From the NCBI GenBank assembly GCA_019637175.1, contig JAHBWD010000050.1:1-64000 (forward strand): 64,000 nucleotides of DNA, written 5' to 3'. The translations under genes were made by a program, and so were the position numbers. Below, piece by piece: positions 9,254 through 20,076 of this stretch. This stretch comes from Labilithrix sp. Lineage in GTDB: Bacteria > Myxococcota_A > Polyangia > Polyangiales > Polyangiaceae. Under the pieces are notes generated by a model. The model worked only from the letters and a program-made list of their open reading frames with translations. It ran no database searches and was not told the origin of the DNA. How positions within the stretch are numbered: position 1 is the first letter of the stretch; every line of letters starts with the position of its first letter.

Positions 9254-9277
9254 CTCGGGGATCGCCCCCGCCCCGAG
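9254..9277 (-). terminator. Hairpin downstream of the aconitase-like gene
   Basis: CTCGGGG (9254-9260) and CCCCGAG (9271-9277) form a perfect 7-bp stem with a 10-nt loop, between the aconitase-like stop and the next gene on the same strand. No T-tract follows, so termination is tentative. Confidence 0.35.
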
Positions 9278-9302
9278 AGGATAGGAGAGATTCCGCGGGG
9301 CG

Positions 9303-11180
9303 TCAGCCCCTCGCGCGCGCGCCGGCGCCGGTCTCGCCGGCGCGCGTCGACCGCGAGGTTCCCGCGCTCGCCCACGCGCGCTCGGGGCCGAGCGCGAGCC
9401 AGGTGAGCGGAACCTTCGTGGCCTCGGCCGCCTTGTCTTTCGGTGATCCGAACGTCACGACCGTGGGCTCGCCCTCGGCCCACTGCCCGGGCGCGGGGAG
9501 CGCGACGGTGCGCTGCCCCTTGAGGCCCTTGGCGCCCGCGGCATCGAAGCGCAGCGCCGCGATGCCGACGCCGCTGAAGAGCGACACCGCGCCGCTCGGG
9601 ATGAAGGGCGCGAGGATCGCGCGGACGTTCGGCGCGATGTCGGCGGCGCGCGCCGCGAGCTCGCGCACCTCGTCGAGCGTCGAGCAGACCACCGCGAGGC
9701 CGCTCTCCGTCGCGTCGGCCTTGCCGTTGGCGAGCAGGCTCGGGCCGTCGACGATCTCGAGCGTCTGGCTCCCCTTCCACGGCGTCGGCGTCGGCGACGA
9801 GAGCGACGCGGCCTTCTTGCCCGCGTCGATCGCGCCCTTGCGGTCGCGGACGACGAGCACGTCGTCGGTCGGGAGCGCGCGCGGGATGGTGACGCGCACG
9901 GGCCACTTGAAGCTGCGCGGATCGCCCATCTCGCCCGTCGCCACGGCGAACGCGAGCGTCTCGGCGGAGGCGACGGCGACGTTCTTCGGCGCGGTCACGC
10001 CGGGCTCGAGATCGTGCGTGCGCGCGCTGAGGCCTGCGGGCGCCGGCGGGTAGAGCTCGCCGGACATCACGCGCCCGTCGGGCTCGACGAGGCGCGCGCC
10101 GGTGGCGATGAGATCGGTGAGCGCGCCGCTCGCGGCGAGGACCTCGAGCATCTGTCGCGACGGAACGGCGACGAGGAACTCCACCCGCGCGGGCACGCGC
10201 TTCGACTTGAGCAGCGCCGCGGCCGCGAAGAGATCGCGGAGCGTCGCGCCGCTGTCGCCGCCGAGGAGCACCTGCGTGACGGGCTTGCCGACGATCTCGC
10301 GCACGGAGCGCACCGCGCCCGTCTCGTCCATGTAGAGCGGATCGACCGCGCCGAGATCGACGTTCAGCACCTCGTCGCACGGCGCGCCGGCGTCGGGCAC
10401 GAGCGCGCGATGGGCCTTCGAGCGCCGCTGATCGCGGAGGAACACCTCGGTGCGCTCGTCGCTCACGAAGAGCGCGCCCGCGGCGCCGAGCTGCGGCGCG
10501 AGGCCCGCCAGCACCGCGCGCTCGGAGACCGAGAGCAGGCGCGCCGAGGGCCCGGCGAACTCGATGACGACGGGCGCGTGATGCTGGGCCTCGATGCGGC
10601 TGACGGCTTCGCCGAGGCCGCGGCGAACGAGCTCGAGCGCGACGTCGCGCGCGCACACGAACGGCCGCGTGCGCCCGGAGAGGAGCACCTGCACGCTGCG
10701 CGGTGGACGAACGAGGATGCTCCCGTGCGCGAGCGCCTGCCCGAGCATGCCGGGAGAGACGACGAGCGTGAGCATGCCGATGCCGCCGACGCCCGCGAGG
10801 CGCGGCTCGTCGGTCACGCAGAGGCGCGCCGGGCTCGCGAAGCGCTCGAGATGAACGGGCGCCGGGAAGCCGACGCCGGGACGACCGATGACGACGCCGT
10901 GCGCGAGCACCTCGGAGGCGGCGGCGTGCATCTCGTCGCTCCGCGCGCGCGCCGCGGTGCTCGTGACTGCGAGCGGGTCGTAGACGATCGCGACCTCGGC
11001 GGAGGTCTTCTTGAGACCTGCCTCGCGCGCCTCGGCGATGGCCCGGAGGGGCTGACGCGCGAGCACGATCTGGTCGACCTTCACCGAGACGACGTCTCCC
11101 GACAGCGTCGGGTCTGCACATCTTCCGGCCAGGATTTTCTGGGCCATCGTGCGGGGCGGATCCCCTGCTCGTGCGCGCAT
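9303..11180 (-). CDS. Aconitase/IPM-isomerase family protein lacking the Fe-S cluster ligands
   Basis: 625 aa. The N-terminus (MAQKILAGRCADPTLSGDVV and on) and overall order follow the aconitase/LeuC superfamily. The active DSHT motif is DEPR (VTDEPRLAGVGGIGM). The first cluster-ligand motif GSCTN is GGDSG, with Asp309 in the Cys position. The CxxC motif near the second ligand pair is PDGRVMSG. All three cysteine ligands are therefore gone and dehydratase chemistry is not expected. A partial swivel-like region remains near residues 480-540. Start 11180 is paired with a promoter 11 nt upstream; ATG 11147 with AGGGGA upstream is the alternative. Divergent from the roadblock gene. Confidence 0.8.
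   Translation of the reverse strand: MRARAGDPPRTMAQKILAGRCADPTLSGDVVSVKVDQIVLARQPLRAIAEAREAGLKKTSAEVAIVYDPLAVTSTAARARSDEMHAAASEVLAHGVVIGRPGVGFPAPVHLERFASPARLCVTDEPRLAGVGGIGMLTLVVSPGMLGQALAHGSILVRPPRSVQVLLSGRTRPFVCARDVALELVRRGLGEAVSRIEAQHHAPVVIEFAGPSARLLSVSERAVLAGLAPQLGAAGALFVSDERTEVFLRDQRRSKAHRALVPDAGAPCDEVLNVDLGAVDPLYMDETGAVRSVREIVGKPVTQVLLGGDSGATLRDLFAAAALLKSKRVPARVEFLVAVPSRQMLEVLAASGALTDLIATGARLVEPDGRVMSGELYPPAPAGLSARTHDLEPGVTAPKNVAVASAETLAFAVATGEMGDPRSFKWPVRVTIPRALPTDDVLVVRDRKGAIDAGKKAASLSSPTPTPWKGSQTLEIVDGPSLLANGKADATESGLAVVCSTLDEVRELAARAADIAPNVRAILAPFIPSGAVSLFSGVGIAALRFDAAGAKGLKGQRTVALPAPGQWAEGEPTVVTFGSPKDKAAEATKVPLTWLALGPERAWASAGTSRSTRAGETGAGARARG
9316..9346. repeat. 12-bp perfect hairpin in the 3' end of the aconitase-like gene
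   Basis: CGCGCGCCGGCG (9316-9327) pairs exactly with 9335-9346 around a 7-nt loop. It encodes part of the low-complexity C-terminal tail and may contribute to termination or mRNA stability. Confidence 0.5.
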
Positions 11181-11191
11181 CGGACCGGGAC

Positions 11192-11219
11192 CTTAAACGT
11201 TCGGGCCGGGAGGGGTCAA
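11192..11219 (-). promoter_or_regulatory. Promoter of the aconitase-like gene
   Basis: Minus strand TTGACC (11219-11214), 16-nt spacer, TTTAAG (11197-11192), ending 11 nt before the ATG at 11180. The hexamers and spacer length are identical to those of the divergent promoter at 11262-11289. Confidence 0.6.
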
Positions 11220-11261
11220 GGGGGGGATCTAGCTCTGATTTCGGGCTTCGGCGCGACGTTG

Positions 11262-11289
11262 TTGACCTGCGTTCGTCCAGGCCTTTAAG
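11262..11289 (+). promoter_or_regulatory. Promoter of the roadblock gene
   Basis: TTGACC (11262-11267), 16-nt spacer, TTTAAG (11284-11289), ending 9 nt before the ATG at 11299. The transcript would start at or within a few bases of the start codon. An AAGG overlapping the -10 could alternatively be read as a ribosome binding site. Confidence 0.6.
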
Positions 11290-11298
11290 GTTCGATCC

Positions 11299-11655
11299 AT
11301 GTTCAAAGAGGCGCTGCAGGAGCTCGTCGAGGGCACGGAGGGTGGGCTCGCGGGGCTCTTGATGGACTCGAGCGGCATCGCCCTCGAGACCTACGCAAAG
11401 GACGATTCGCCGTTCGACATCAACACGATCGGCATCGAGTTCAGCGTCGTGATCGGGTCGATCAAGCGCGCCTCCGAGATGCTCGAGGCGGGCACCGCCA
11501 ACGAGATCGCCGTCGGCACCGACCGCCTCGTCACGATCATCCGCACGCTCGGCGACACCTATTTCCTCGCGCTCGCGATGAAGCCCGAGGGCAACTTCGG
11601 CAAGGGGCGCTACCTGATGAGGACGGCGGCACCGAAGCTGATGGCGGAGCTCTGA
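11299..11655 (+). CDS. Roadblock/LC7 domain protein (MglB-like)
   Basis: 118-aa single roadblock/LC7 domain. The pattern ALQELVEGTEGGLAGLLMDSSGIALETYA, then a long helix (VVIGSIKRASEMLEA) and paired beta strands (RLVTIIRTLGDTYFLALAM), is typical. Such proteins bind Ras-like GTPases; MglB of Myxococcus is a GTPase activator for MglA in cell polarity. No GTPase gene is adjacent, so this is a paralogue of unknown partner rather than certain MglB. Its stop codon overlaps the first codon of aroQ. Confidence 0.88.
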   Translation: MFKEALQELVEGTEGGLAGLLMDSSGIALETYAKDDSPFDINTIGIEFSVVIGSIKRASEMLEAGTANEIAVGTDRLVTIIRTLGDTYFLALAMKPEGNFGKGRYLMRTAAPKLMAEL

Positions 11656-12116
11656 AAGGCCCGCGCGTCCTCGTCCTGTCCGGGCCGAACCTGCAGCTCC
11701 TCGGCACGCGGGAGCCCGAGATCTACGGCACGGAGACGCTCGCCCAGATCCACGCGCGCCTGAAAGCGCGAGGGCGCGAGATCGGCACCGCCGTCACGAC
11801 CTACCAGTCGAACCACGAGGGCGCGCTGCTCGACCGGATCGGCAAAGCCCGGGGCAAGTTCGAGGGGCTCTTGCTCAACGGCGCCGCCCTCACCCACACG
11901 TCGATCGCGCTCTACGACGCCCTCAAGGCCGTCGGCCTGCCGTGCGTGGAAGTCCACCTCTCGAACCCGGAGGCCCGCGAGGCCTACCGCGCCCAGTCGC
12001 GCATCGCCGCGGCGTGCGTCGCGAAGGTCAGCGGCTTCGGCGGCGACAGCTACGTGCTCGCGCTGGAAGGACTCGTTCGCTGGTTGAACCGGCGTGCGGC
12101 CGCCCCCCGCGGCTGA
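11652..12116 (+). CDS. aroQ: Type II 3-dehydroquinate dehydratase, apparent CTG start
   Basis: Shikimate-pathway enzyme removing water from 3-dehydroquinate; type II enzymes are cytoplasmic dodecamers of about 150 aa, and this reading gives 154. The conserved N-terminus VLVLSGPNLQLLGTREPEIYG holds the active-site Asn, Arg and Tyr. NGAALTHTS and VEVHLSNPEAREAYR supply the substrate-binding loop, catalytic His and Arg. No ATG, GTG or TTG exists in frame before Leu-74; the first usable codon is CTG 11652, which overlaps the roadblock stop as CTGA and follows GGAG. This implies coupled initiation at CTG. A frameshift fusion to the roadblock protein is the main alternative. Confidence 0.85.
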   Translation: MKGPRVLVLSGPNLQLLGTREPEIYGTETLAQIHARLKARGREIGTAVTTYQSNHEGALLDRIGKARGKFEGLLLNGAALTHTSIALYDALKAVGLPCVEVHLSNPEAREAYRAQSRIAAACVAKVSGFGGDSYVLALEGLVRWLNRRAAAPRG

Positions 12117-12188
12117 GGATGCGAACGCGGCTTCGCGGTCGAAGCGGCTTCCTCAGGAGCGTCGGTCCGACTACCGTGCGCCGCCGAC

Positions 12189-14077
<1,889 letters not shown>

Positions 14078-14136
14078 GCCTCCGTCGCGACCGTCGACCG
14101 TAGCCAAGACGCCCCCGACGCTCGTAGCCTCCGGCC

Positions 14137-15756
14137 ATGCTGACCGGACGCATGATGGACTTTCCGCTGACGCTCACGCACCTCGTCGAGCGCGCGCGCA
14201 CGTTCTTCGGCAAGACGGAGATCGTGTCGACGATGCCCGACAAGACGCAGCGTCGCTCGACCTACGCCGAGTTCACGTCGCGCGCCGCGCGCCTCGGTCG
14301 GGCGCTGAAGCGCCTCGGCGTCGGGCCCGGCGACCGCGTCGCGACGCTCGCGTTCAACCATCAGCGCCACCTCGAGGCCTACTTCGGCATCCCCTGCATC
14401 GGCGCCGTGGTGCACACGCTGAACCTTCGCCTTCACCCGACGGAGCTCGCGTACATCGCGCGACACGCCGAAGACGTCGTGGTGCTCTGCGACGAGGCGC
14501 TCCTGCCGCTCTGGGACAAGCTCAAGAGCGACGTGCCCAGCGTGCGCGCGCTCGTCGTGTTCCGCTCGTCCGAGGCGCCGCTGCCGGAGGGCGCGCTCGA
14601 CTACGACGCGATCGTCGCCGCGGAAGACGACGCCTTCGACTTCCCCGCCATCGACGAGAACGCCGCGGCGATGCTCTGTTACACGTCGGGCACGACGGGG
14701 AACCCGAAAGGTGTACTTTACAGCCATCGCTCGACCGTGCTCCACGCGATCATGGCGCTCGCGGCCGACAACCTCGGGATCTGCGGCGACGACGTGGTGC
14801 TCCCCGTCGTGCCCATGTTCCACGCGGCCGCGTGGGGCCTGCCCTTCGCGAGCGTCGCGTCGGGCGCGAAGATGGTGTTCAACGGTCCGCACTTCGAGCC
14901 GGCGACGCTGCTCGATCTGATGGCTCGAGAGCGCGTCACCTTCGCGGGCGGCGTACCCACGATCTGGATCGGGATCCTCGCCGCGCTCGACGCCGAGCCC
15001 AAGCGCTGGGATCTCTCGTCGATGCGAACGATGGTCATCGGCGGCTCCGCCGCGCCGCCTTCGCTCATCGAGGGCTTCGCGACGCGCCACGGGCTCGAGG
15101 TCACGCACGCGTGGGGCATGACCGAGACCAACCCGCTCGGCACGCTCGCGCGGCTCAAGCGCCACCTCCGCGACGCGAGCCCGAAGGAGCAGCTCTACGT
15201 GCGCGCGTCGCAGGGCTACGCCGTCGCGTTCGTCGAGCAGCGCCACACCGACGACACGGGCAAGATCCTTCCGTGGGACGCGCAGTCGATGGGCGAGCTC
15301 GAGGTGCGCGGCCCCTGGGTCGCGAAGTCGTACTACGGCGACGAAGGCAAAGACCGCTTCACCTCCGACGGCTGGTTCAAGACGGGCGACGTCGTGACGA
15401 TCTGCCCGGAGGGCTACGTGCGCATCACCGACCGATCGAAGGACGTCGTCAAGTCCGGCGGCGAGTGGATCAGCAGCGTCGCCCTCGAGAACGCGCTCAT
15501 GAGCCACCCCGCCGTGCTCGAGGCCGCCGTCTTCGCCGCGCGGCACCCGAAGTGGGACGAGCGTCCGGTCGCGGCGATCGTCGTCAAGCCCGGGGCGAAG
15601 GTCACGGAGGCCGAGCTCGCGCAAGCGCTCGAGGGCCGCTTCGCCAAGTACTGGATGCCGGACAAGTATCTGTTCGTCGAGCAGATCCCGCGGACGAGCA
15701 CGGGCAAGTTCCTCAAGTCGCGCCTGCGCGAGCTCTACGGCGACGTGCTCGTCTAG
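14137..15756 (+). CDS. AMP-dependent fatty acyl-CoA synthetase
   Basis: 539-aa acyl-adenylate-forming ligase of the medium/long-chain fatty acyl-CoA type. The P-loop-like motif YTSGTTGNPKGV lies near residues 183-194, the adenylate motif in HAWGMTETNPLG, and the C-terminal hinge and catalytic Lys region in GWFKTGDV, ITDRSKDVVKSGGEWIS and TSTGKFLKSRLRE. The N-terminus MMDFPLTLTHLVERA matches this subfamily. A -10-like TAGCCT ends 6 nt before the ATG. The stop codon overlaps the convergent WD40 gene in a shared CTAG. Likely feeds beta-oxidation or lipid synthesis; substrate chain length is not readable. Confidence 0.92.
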   Translation: MLTGRMMDFPLTLTHLVERARTFFGKTEIVSTMPDKTQRRSTYAEFTSRAARLGRALKRLGVGPGDRVATLAFNHQRHLEAYFGIPCIGAVVHTLNLRLHPTELAYIARHAEDVVVLCDEALLPLWDKLKSDVPSVRALVVFRSSEAPLPEGALDYDAIVAAEDDAFDFPAIDENAAAMLCYTSGTTGNPKGVLYSHRSTVLHAIMALAADNLGICGDDVVLPVVPMFHAAAWGLPFASVASGAKMVFNGPHFEPATLLDLMARERVTFAGGVPTIWIGILAALDAEPKRWDLSSMRTMVIGGSAAPPSLIEGFATRHGLEVTHAWGMTETNPLGTLARLKRHLRDASPKEQLYVRASQGYAVAFVEQRHTDDTGKILPWDAQSMGELEVRGPWVAKSYYGDEGKDRFTSDGWFKTGDVVTICPEGYVRITDRSKDVVKSGGEWISSVALENALMSHPAVLEAAVFAARHPKWDERPVAAIVVKPGAKVTEAELAQALEGRFAKYWMPDKYLFVEQIPRTSTGKFLKSRLRELYGDVLV

Positions 15757-17459
15757 ACGGCGGATCGCTGGTTCACCGCGGGGCGCTTCTCGCCGGCCAT
15801 GCGCTCGACGCGGCCGTCGGCGAAGCCGAACACGGCGCTCTCGCCCCAGGCGACGCGCGCCGCGCCCGTCAGCGCGATCTCTTCGATCGCGGCGCCGCCC
15901 GGCCGGAGCGAGACGAGCCCCGCGGTGCCGTCGGCGAAGACGACCGCGAGGCGCCTGCCCGCTTCGTCGAACGCGAGCGACGTCGGCGTCTCGCGCACGC
16001 GCAGGCGCGCGAGCACGCGGCCCTTGGCCGGATCGATGAGCGCGATGCTCCCGTCGTCGGCGCCCGAGGCGACGATGCGGCCGCGCGGATCGGACGCGAG
16101 GCACGTGACGCCGAACGCTTCGTCGTGAGGCTCGAGGCGATGGAGCACCTTCGCCTCGGTCACGTCGACGACGAAGACGCGCCCGTCGAGCGCGCCCGTT
16201 CCCACGACGAGGAGCTTGCCCGGGAGGCGCGCGAGCGCGGTCACGTCGCCGTCGGAGAGCGCGTACGTGGTGACGTGCGTGCTCTCGGCGAGATCGTAGA
16301 CGTCGACGGATCCCGACTCGGTCCCCGCGAACGCGTAGTCTTCGTCGGCGGAGAAGGCCGAGGCCGCGCTGCGCAGCGCGAGCGGTCGCGGCGTCGTCCA
16401 CGGGCGCGTCATCGTGAGGACGACGCGCGACGTCGCGGCGACGAGCGCGTCGCTCCTGCCGACGTGCACCGAGAGGATCGCCTCGCCCACGGGCCGCGAC
16501 GCGATCTCGACGCCGCCGCGGAGGAGCTTCACCGTCCCGGCGCGATCGCCGACGGCGACGAGCTCGCCGCGCGACGCGAGCGCGGTCACGGGACCGCCGG
16601 CCTTCTTCTCGGTGTCGAGCGCCGATCGAGGCCACGCGCGGACCGGACCGCTCGCCCCCGCGGTGAAGACCGCGCTCCTGCCGACCGCGACGAGGCGCAC
16701 GCCGCCTTCGTGCGCGTCGAACGAAGCGCACGCGTCGCCGCTCTCGGCGCGGAACGCCTGGACGCCGCCGCCTTCGAGCCCGCAGACGACCCACTCGCCG
16801 TCGGCGGCGAGCGCGGTCACCTTCTCGCGCGCGCGCACCCTGCGGATCGTCTTGCGCGTCGCGACGTCGACCCACACGAGCCACTCGCCGAGCGCCATGA
16901 CGAGGCGCCCGGCGTCGATCACGACGAGGCGCCATTCATCGACCGGCTCGGTCGACGCGAGGCGCAGCGTGCCGAGCGTCGCGCCGTCGCGCATCGCCGC
17001 GAACACGAGCGCGCCGTCTTCGGCGAGCCCCACGATCACGCTCGGGACGATCACGGCGACGACCCAAGGCCCCGAAGGGACGCTCCACCGGAGCTTGCCT
17101 GCGTGCGCCCACAGATCGAGCGAGCCCGCGCGCGCGACGGCGATGCCCGCCGCGGTGACGGCGAACGCCGTGACGTCGCTGCCCCCGTCGGCGAACGCGG
17201 CCGACTTGCCTCTCTTTTGCTCGCGCTTCGACGGGCTGAACGGAACGAGGTGCGTCGCGCCCTCGACGCGCAGGAGCCAGCCGTCTTCGAACGGCGCCGC
17301 GCCGAGCGCGCCCTTCGGGAGCGCGAGCTCGCCGGTGCGCTTGCCCTCGACGTCGTACGTCGCGAGCGTTCCTCCCTGCTCGACCACGGTCACTCCGTCG
17401 TCTCGTCCCTTGAGGACGAACGCGAGCGCCGGGCCGGCGCCGCTCAGTTGCCCTCCCAT
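15753..17459 (-). CDS. WD40-like beta-propeller protein
   Basis: 568 aa of repeated beta-blade units of about 40 residues, for example VTCLASDPRGRIVASGADDGSIALIDPAKGRVLARL cut into DGSIALID-type strands. Predicted cytoplasmic; no signal peptide. It probably forms one or two propellers for protein binding. The ATG at 17459 lies 16 nt inside the end of tolB and has GGAGAGAG upstream, so it is the last gene of the tol operon. It takes the position where pal often sits. Function unknown. Confidence 0.85.
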   Translation of the reverse strand: MGGQLSGAGPALAFVLKGRDDGVTVVEQGGTLATYDVEGKRTGELALPKGALGAAPFEDGWLLRVEGATHLVPFSPSKREQKRGKSAAFADGGSDVTAFAVTAAGIAVARAGSLDLWAHAGKLRWSVPSGPWVVAVIVPSVIVGLAEDGALVFAAMRDGATLGTLRLASTEPVDEWRLVVIDAGRLVMALGEWLVWVDVATRKTIRRVRAREKVTALAADGEWVVCGLEGGGVQAFRAESGDACASFDAHEGGVRLVAVGRSAVFTAGASGPVRAWPRSALDTEKKAGGPVTALASRGELVAVGDRAGTVKLLRGGVEIASRPVGEAILSVHVGRSDALVAATSRVVLTMTRPWTTPRPLALRSAASAFSADEDYAFAGTESGSVDVYDLAESTHVTTYALSDGDVTALARLPGKLLVVGTGALDGRVFVVDVTEAKVLHRLEPHDEAFGVTCLASDPRGRIVASGADDGSIALIDPAKGRVLARLRVRETPTSLAFDEAGRRLAVVFADGTAGLVSLRPGGAAIEEIALTGAARVAWGESAVFGFADGRVERMAGEKRPAVNQRSAV

Positions 17460-18754
17460 CGGAGGCTCTCTCCGGTCACGCTCGCGATCTTCTGCTGGTT
17501 CTGACCCTGCGTGTTCGACAGATAGAGGCCGCCTCGCGTCGAGAAGAACGCCACCGAGCGCCCGTCGGGCGAGCACGCCGGGTAGGTGTTCGAGCCCTGA
17601 TCCTGCGTCAGGCGCCGCATGTTTCCTCCCCCCGGATCGATGCTGAAGATGTCCCACGCGCCGCCGTCGCGCCCCATGAAGAGGATCTTCACGCCCTCGG
17701 GATCGTTGCACCACACGGGAGCCATGTTGTAGGTGCCGCGAAAGCTCACGCGCTTTCCGTCGACGTAGATCTGCGGGTTGCCGCCGGCGTTGGAGACGTA
17801 CGCCATCTGCCCGCCGGGGCCGAACGCGGGGTGCGTGTTGAGCCCGCCGCTCGTGACCTTGCTGAGGCCGCTGCCGTCGGGGCCGCCGGTCCAGATGTCG
17901 CTCTGCCCGTTCTGCGAGAGGACGACCGCCATCTTGCTGCTGCCGCCGAAGGCGACGCCGAAGACGAGCCCCGGCTGCTTCATGACCTGCGTGTTGCCGG
18001 GGAACTTGAAGAGCTGGTAGCTGCCGTCGGGCAAGCCGCCGGCGTAGTAGACGCCGCCGGGCCCGATCGCGGGCGCGAGCGCGACGTTCGAGACCGCCTG
18101 CATGCGGCCGAGGCCCTGGCCGTCGCTGTCGATGCCGAAGATCCCCTTCTGCCCGCGGCCCGTCGTCGCGCTGAAGACGAGGCGCGATCCGAACGAACCC
18201 GCGGTGCCGGTGAAGTACTTGACGACCTCGTTGTCGAACTGGTGAACGGCGCCGCGCACCCCGCCGGGCGCGACGTCGTACTCCTTCTTCAAGACGGCGT
18301 CGGAGCCGCGCGAGACGACGTAGAGCCGGAGCTCGAGGTGCACGTTCGATCCGCGCATCGCCGTGTTGCCCTTGACGACGCCCTCGGCGCCGACGTTGCG
18401 CCACGAGCCGGGCTCGATCGAGAGGCCTTCGCGCTCGAGGTTGGCGGTGAAGCTCTTCGGATCGAGCACCTGGAACATGCTCGAGAGCGTGAAGTCGCGG
18501 CTCGCCGTCTCGGTGATCGTGGCGGCGATCGCCGGATCGCCCGGAGGAGGCGCGATCGCGATCTTGAAGAGGGAGCGCGAGCCGCCCGAGACGAACACCT
18601 GCGTGACGCCGCCGCTGCTCGAGGCCGGGAGCGCCGAAGCGGTGGGCGCGGCGGGCGCGCCAGCTTGCGCGCGCGCGTTCGACATCACCCAGGACGTGCC
18701 CGCGGTGACGACGAGGCCGAACGTGATCCAGGAAGCAAAGCGGGTCATCTGCAT
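17444..18754 (-). CDS. tolB: Tol-Pal system protein TolB
   Basis: Periplasmic component linking the Tol inner-membrane complex to Pal during outer-membrane constriction. 436 aa: signal peptide (about 1-27), an N-terminal alpha/beta domain, then WD40-like propeller blades with NIW/DIF-type repeats (KGIFGIDSDG, SDIWTGGPDG, WDIFSIDPGG). ATG 18754 overlaps the tolA 3' end by 10 nt and has GGAGATGG about 9 nt upstream. Confidence 0.93.
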   Translation of the reverse strand: MQMTRFASWITFGLVVTAGTSWVMSNARAQAGAPAAPTASALPASSSGGVTQVFVSGGSRSLFKIAIAPPPGDPAIAATITETASRDFTLSSMFQVLDPKSFTANLEREGLSIEPGSWRNVGAEGVVKGNTAMRGSNVHLELRLYVVSRGSDAVLKKEYDVAPGGVRGAVHQFDNEVVKYFTGTAGSFGSRLVFSATTGRGQKGIFGIDSDGQGLGRMQAVSNVALAPAIGPGGVYYAGGLPDGSYQLFKFPGNTQVMKQPGLVFGVAFGGSSKMAVVLSQNGQSDIWTGGPDGSGLSKVTSGGLNTHPAFGPGGQMAYVSNAGGNPQIYVDGKRVSFRGTYNMAPVWCNDPEGVKILFMGRDGGAWDIFSIDPGGGNMRRLTQDQGSNTYPACSPDGRSVAFFSTRGGLYLSNTQGQNQQKIASVTGESLRWEGN

Positions 18755-19545
18755 CGCGAGCCATCTCCATGCGGGTCGCCGGACAGGCCGATCTGGACCG
18801 TCCGACCGCGGAACTGTTCGTCCGATTCCGGCGGCGGGGTCGGAAGCGGCGTCCTGTCGTCGAGGAGCTTCATCAGCATCGTTCGCGCCGAGTCGTCGAA
18901 CAGCTCGTTGCCGCTCGACCTCACCGGCTGCTGGCGCACGTGCCAGATGATCATGTTGCGGTTGATGTTGATCTGGAAGACGGTGCAAAGCCGGCGCGCC
19001 TCTCCGACGGAGATGACGCTCGGGAACGTCCACCGATCGTGGAAGAACTGGCCGAGCTTCGCGACGTACATGTCGCCGGCGCGGACCTTGTTCGGATCGG
19101 TCTCCTGCCCCCCGTCGACGCCCGCCGCGTGCCCCTCCTCGGGCCGCGTCTTGCCTGCGTCTTCGGCGAACGGATCGCTCTTCGTGATGAGGTTCGTGAG
19201 ATCCGAGTCCTGCGCGTTCGGCGGCGGCGGCCCCGCGTCGGGCTTCTTCGGCCCCGGATCTTCGCGCGAGGCGACGACCTGCTTCTGCGGCGCCGTCCTT
19301 TGCTGCGGCACCACGCGATCGGGCAGCTTCTTCGGGTCGATGGGCGTCCCCAGCTTCAAGAGCGAGGCCTGCACCACCGGACGCGCGACGAGCGGCTTTT
19401 CTTCCTCGCCGACCGCGCTCGGGAAAACTGCCTTCACCACGAACGGCCCCACCGCGATCACGTGGAGCGCGGCCGCGACGACCACGCCGAGGACCATCTC
19501 GTCGGCGGTGTAGCGCGGTTGGTAAGGAACGCCGGGAAGCTTCAT
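18745..19545 (-). CDS. tolA: TolA/TonB C-terminal domain protein
   Basis: 266 aa: short cytoplasmic tail, transmembrane helix (about 17-40, VLGVVVAAALHVIAVGPFVV), a charged Pro/Lys-rich periplasmic spacer, and a C-terminal TonB/TolA-like domain (YVAKLGQFFHDRWTFPSVI to NRNMIIWHV). Between tolR and tolB, it should be the TolA force transducer. ATG 19545 is preferred because the 105 nt upstream have poor codon bias and a CCAACT/AGTTGG stem. GTG 19650, overlapping the tolR stop as GTGA, is the alternative. Confidence 0.85.
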   Translation of the reverse strand: MKLPGVPYQPRYTADEMVLGVVVAAALHVIAVGPFVVKAVFPSAVGEEEKPLVARPVVQASLLKLGTPIDPKKLPDRVVPQQRTAPQKQVVASREDPGPKKPDAGPPPPNAQDSDLTNLITKSDPFAEDAGKTRPEEGHAAGVDGGQETDPNKVRAGDMYVAKLGQFFHDRWTFPSVISVGEARRLCTVFQININRNMIIWHVRQQPVRSSGNELFDDSARTMLMKLLDDRTPLPTPPPESDEQFRGRTVQIGLSGDPHGDGSRCR

Positions 19546-19646
19546 CTCGAAAAGGCCGAGCTCGAGCGATCGCTCCGCGCCGGCTGCGGCCAACTCTACT
19601 CCACGAAGTTGGACGGTCCTACCGCGGCGTCGGTCTACCGCAGATG

Positions 19647-20075
19647 TCACTTGACGACGAGCGGGTCGGTGATCATCCCGAGCTTTTCGACGCCCGCGCC
19701 CCGCGCTGCGGCCATGACGCGGAGCACGGCGCCGTATTTGACGTTTTCGTCGGCCTGAACGTACAGCTCCTTCTCCTCCTGGAGCCGCGCGTTGGCCTTG
19801 AGCTTGTCTTCCACCGACGCGGTGATCTCGTCTTTGCCGAGGTAGACGTGCTCGTCGGCGGTGATGATGACGAGGAGCTTCGCGTCGTCCATCTGCATGG
19901 GCGCGCTCTTCACCTTCGGCAGATCGACTTGCACGCCGGTCGTGAGCAGCGGCGCCGTCACCATGAAGATGACGAGGAGCACGAGCATGACGTCGATGAG
20001 CGGCGTCACGTTGATCTCGTTCATGCCTCCGAGGCGGCGGCGCCCGCGGCCGCCCGCCGCACCCGACATCGCCAT
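19647..20075 (-). CDS. tolR: TolR/ExbD family proton-channel subunit
   Basis: 142 aa: Gly/Arg-rich N-terminus, then INVTPLIDVMLVLLVIFMV, in which Asp28 is the proton-carrying residue, followed by a periplasmic alpha/beta domain ending in a conserved hydrophobic segment (LGMITDPLVVK). With TolQ it converts proton motive force into TolA movement. One base separates it from the tolQ stop. Confidence 0.95.
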   Translation of the reverse strand: MAMSGAAGGRGRRRLGGMNEINVTPLIDVMLVLLVIFMVTAPLLTTGVQVDLPKVKSAPMQMDDAKLLVIITADEHVYLGKDEITASVEDKLKANARLQEEKELYVQADENVKYGAVLRVMAAARGAGVEKLGMITDPLVVK

Positions 20076-20076
20076 G